A stretch of 64,000 bases of DNA from Martinezella rhizogenes (GTDB taxonomy: Bacteria; Pseudomonadota; Alphaproteobacteria; Rhizobiales; Rhizobiaceae), in the NCBI RefSeq assembly GCF_027460065.1, contig NZ_JAPYZZ010000009.1, positions 118,477 to 182,476 of the forward strand, read 5' to 3'. Positions 63,805-64,000 of this stretch are shown here, one piece after another. Each line of letters starts with the position of its first letter. The first letter of the stretch is position 1. Both the position numbers and the translations under genes were made by a program. Under the pieces are notes generated by a model. It saw only the letters and a program-made list of their open reading frames with translations, was not told where the DNA came from and searched no databases.

Positions 63805-64000
63805 TCAAGTTGTTCTGAAGGTGGTTTTGTCTCTGAGAATGGCGTTTGCGATAACGAGCAGTTTGCGGGCGATGGCGATGATCATGACCTTGAACGGTTT
63901 GCCTTTGGCCTGCATGGTTTGAATGAGGCATGCGAATGGCGATCTCATTCTATAAGCGACAAGGGCTGCCATGTAGAGGGCATCGCGCACACGCTTTCGA
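63805..64000 (-). mobile_element. IS110-family transposase, C-terminal part (5' part beyond window)
   Basis: The minus-strand frame is open from the right edge to TGA at 63805. The 65 visible codons read RKRVRDALYMAALVAYRMRS, then MQAKGKPFKVMIIAIARKLLVIANAILRD, the typical end of the Transposase_20 domain of IS110 transposases. No inverted terminal repeat is expected for this family. Whether the full transposase is intact cannot be seen. Confidence 0.85.

Overview
The window looks like a chromosomal segment of a Rhizobiaceae alphaproteobacterium, most likely the Agrobacterium/Rhizobium group. This is inferred from high GC with strong GC3 bias, TGA-N9-TCA (RirA/IRO-type) iron boxes, rhizobial-style palindromic intergenic repeats and the number of ABC importers. 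No rRNA, tRNA or CRISPR array was seen.

Region 1 (1-9.6 kb) is an iron or metallophore uptake locus. It holds a TonB-dependent receptor with an N-terminal STN signalling domain (cut by the left edge), FecR, FecI, and a FecCD-type importer with one ATPase, one permease and two paralogous binding proteins that share an unusual Cys-Cys pair. A divergent methyltransferase shares a perfect IRO-type palindrome with the importer. Two near-identical FecI-type promoter candidates precede the receptor and fecR. Region 2 (9.6-13.4 kb) is a BtuFCD-like importer under a clear cobalamin riboswitch; its last, overlapping gene encodes a pseudoazurin.

Region 3 (13.4-34.2 kb) is a catabolic locus for an amino or N-acetylated compound. 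It has two two-domain GNAT acetyltransferases, an ArgE-like deacetylase, a 2-hydroxyacid dehydrogenase, a cupin, two aldehyde dehydrogenases, a tartrate/isopropylmalate-type dehydrogenase, two FAD amine/amino-acid oxidases, two type II HAD proteins, a class III aminotransferase, a peptide-type ABC importer and an Lrp regulator. The substrate is not evident.

Region 4 (34.2-63.4 kb) is a large organosulfur scavenging island. A seven-gene operon (two luciferase-like monooxygenases, M20 deacylase, GNAT, a permease-ATPase fusion and two binding proteins) matches the gene content of the Bacillus yxe/ytm operons for N-acetylation-dependent salvage of S-modified cysteines. An Rrf2 regulator is divergent to it. 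Then come a flavin reductase with an acyl-CoA-dehydrogenase-like protein, SsuD preceded by a small ORF, a second SsuD-like enzyme, and a Dsz-like set: a DszB-type desulfinase homologue with the Cys/His/Arg catalytic residues in place, DszC-type monooxygenases, and a DszA/NtaA-type monooxygenase. These are organised around a peptide-type ABC importer core (52.7-56.6 kb) that has two paralogous Tat-exported binding proteins on either side. An AT-rich motif (TATAGAATA ... TTATGGAAAA) recurs upstream of several of these operons and is a candidate sulfur-limitation operator.

The right end carries the 3' part of an IS110-family transposase next to an interrupted copy of a palindromic repeat whose intact copy lies at 31.96-32.07 kb.
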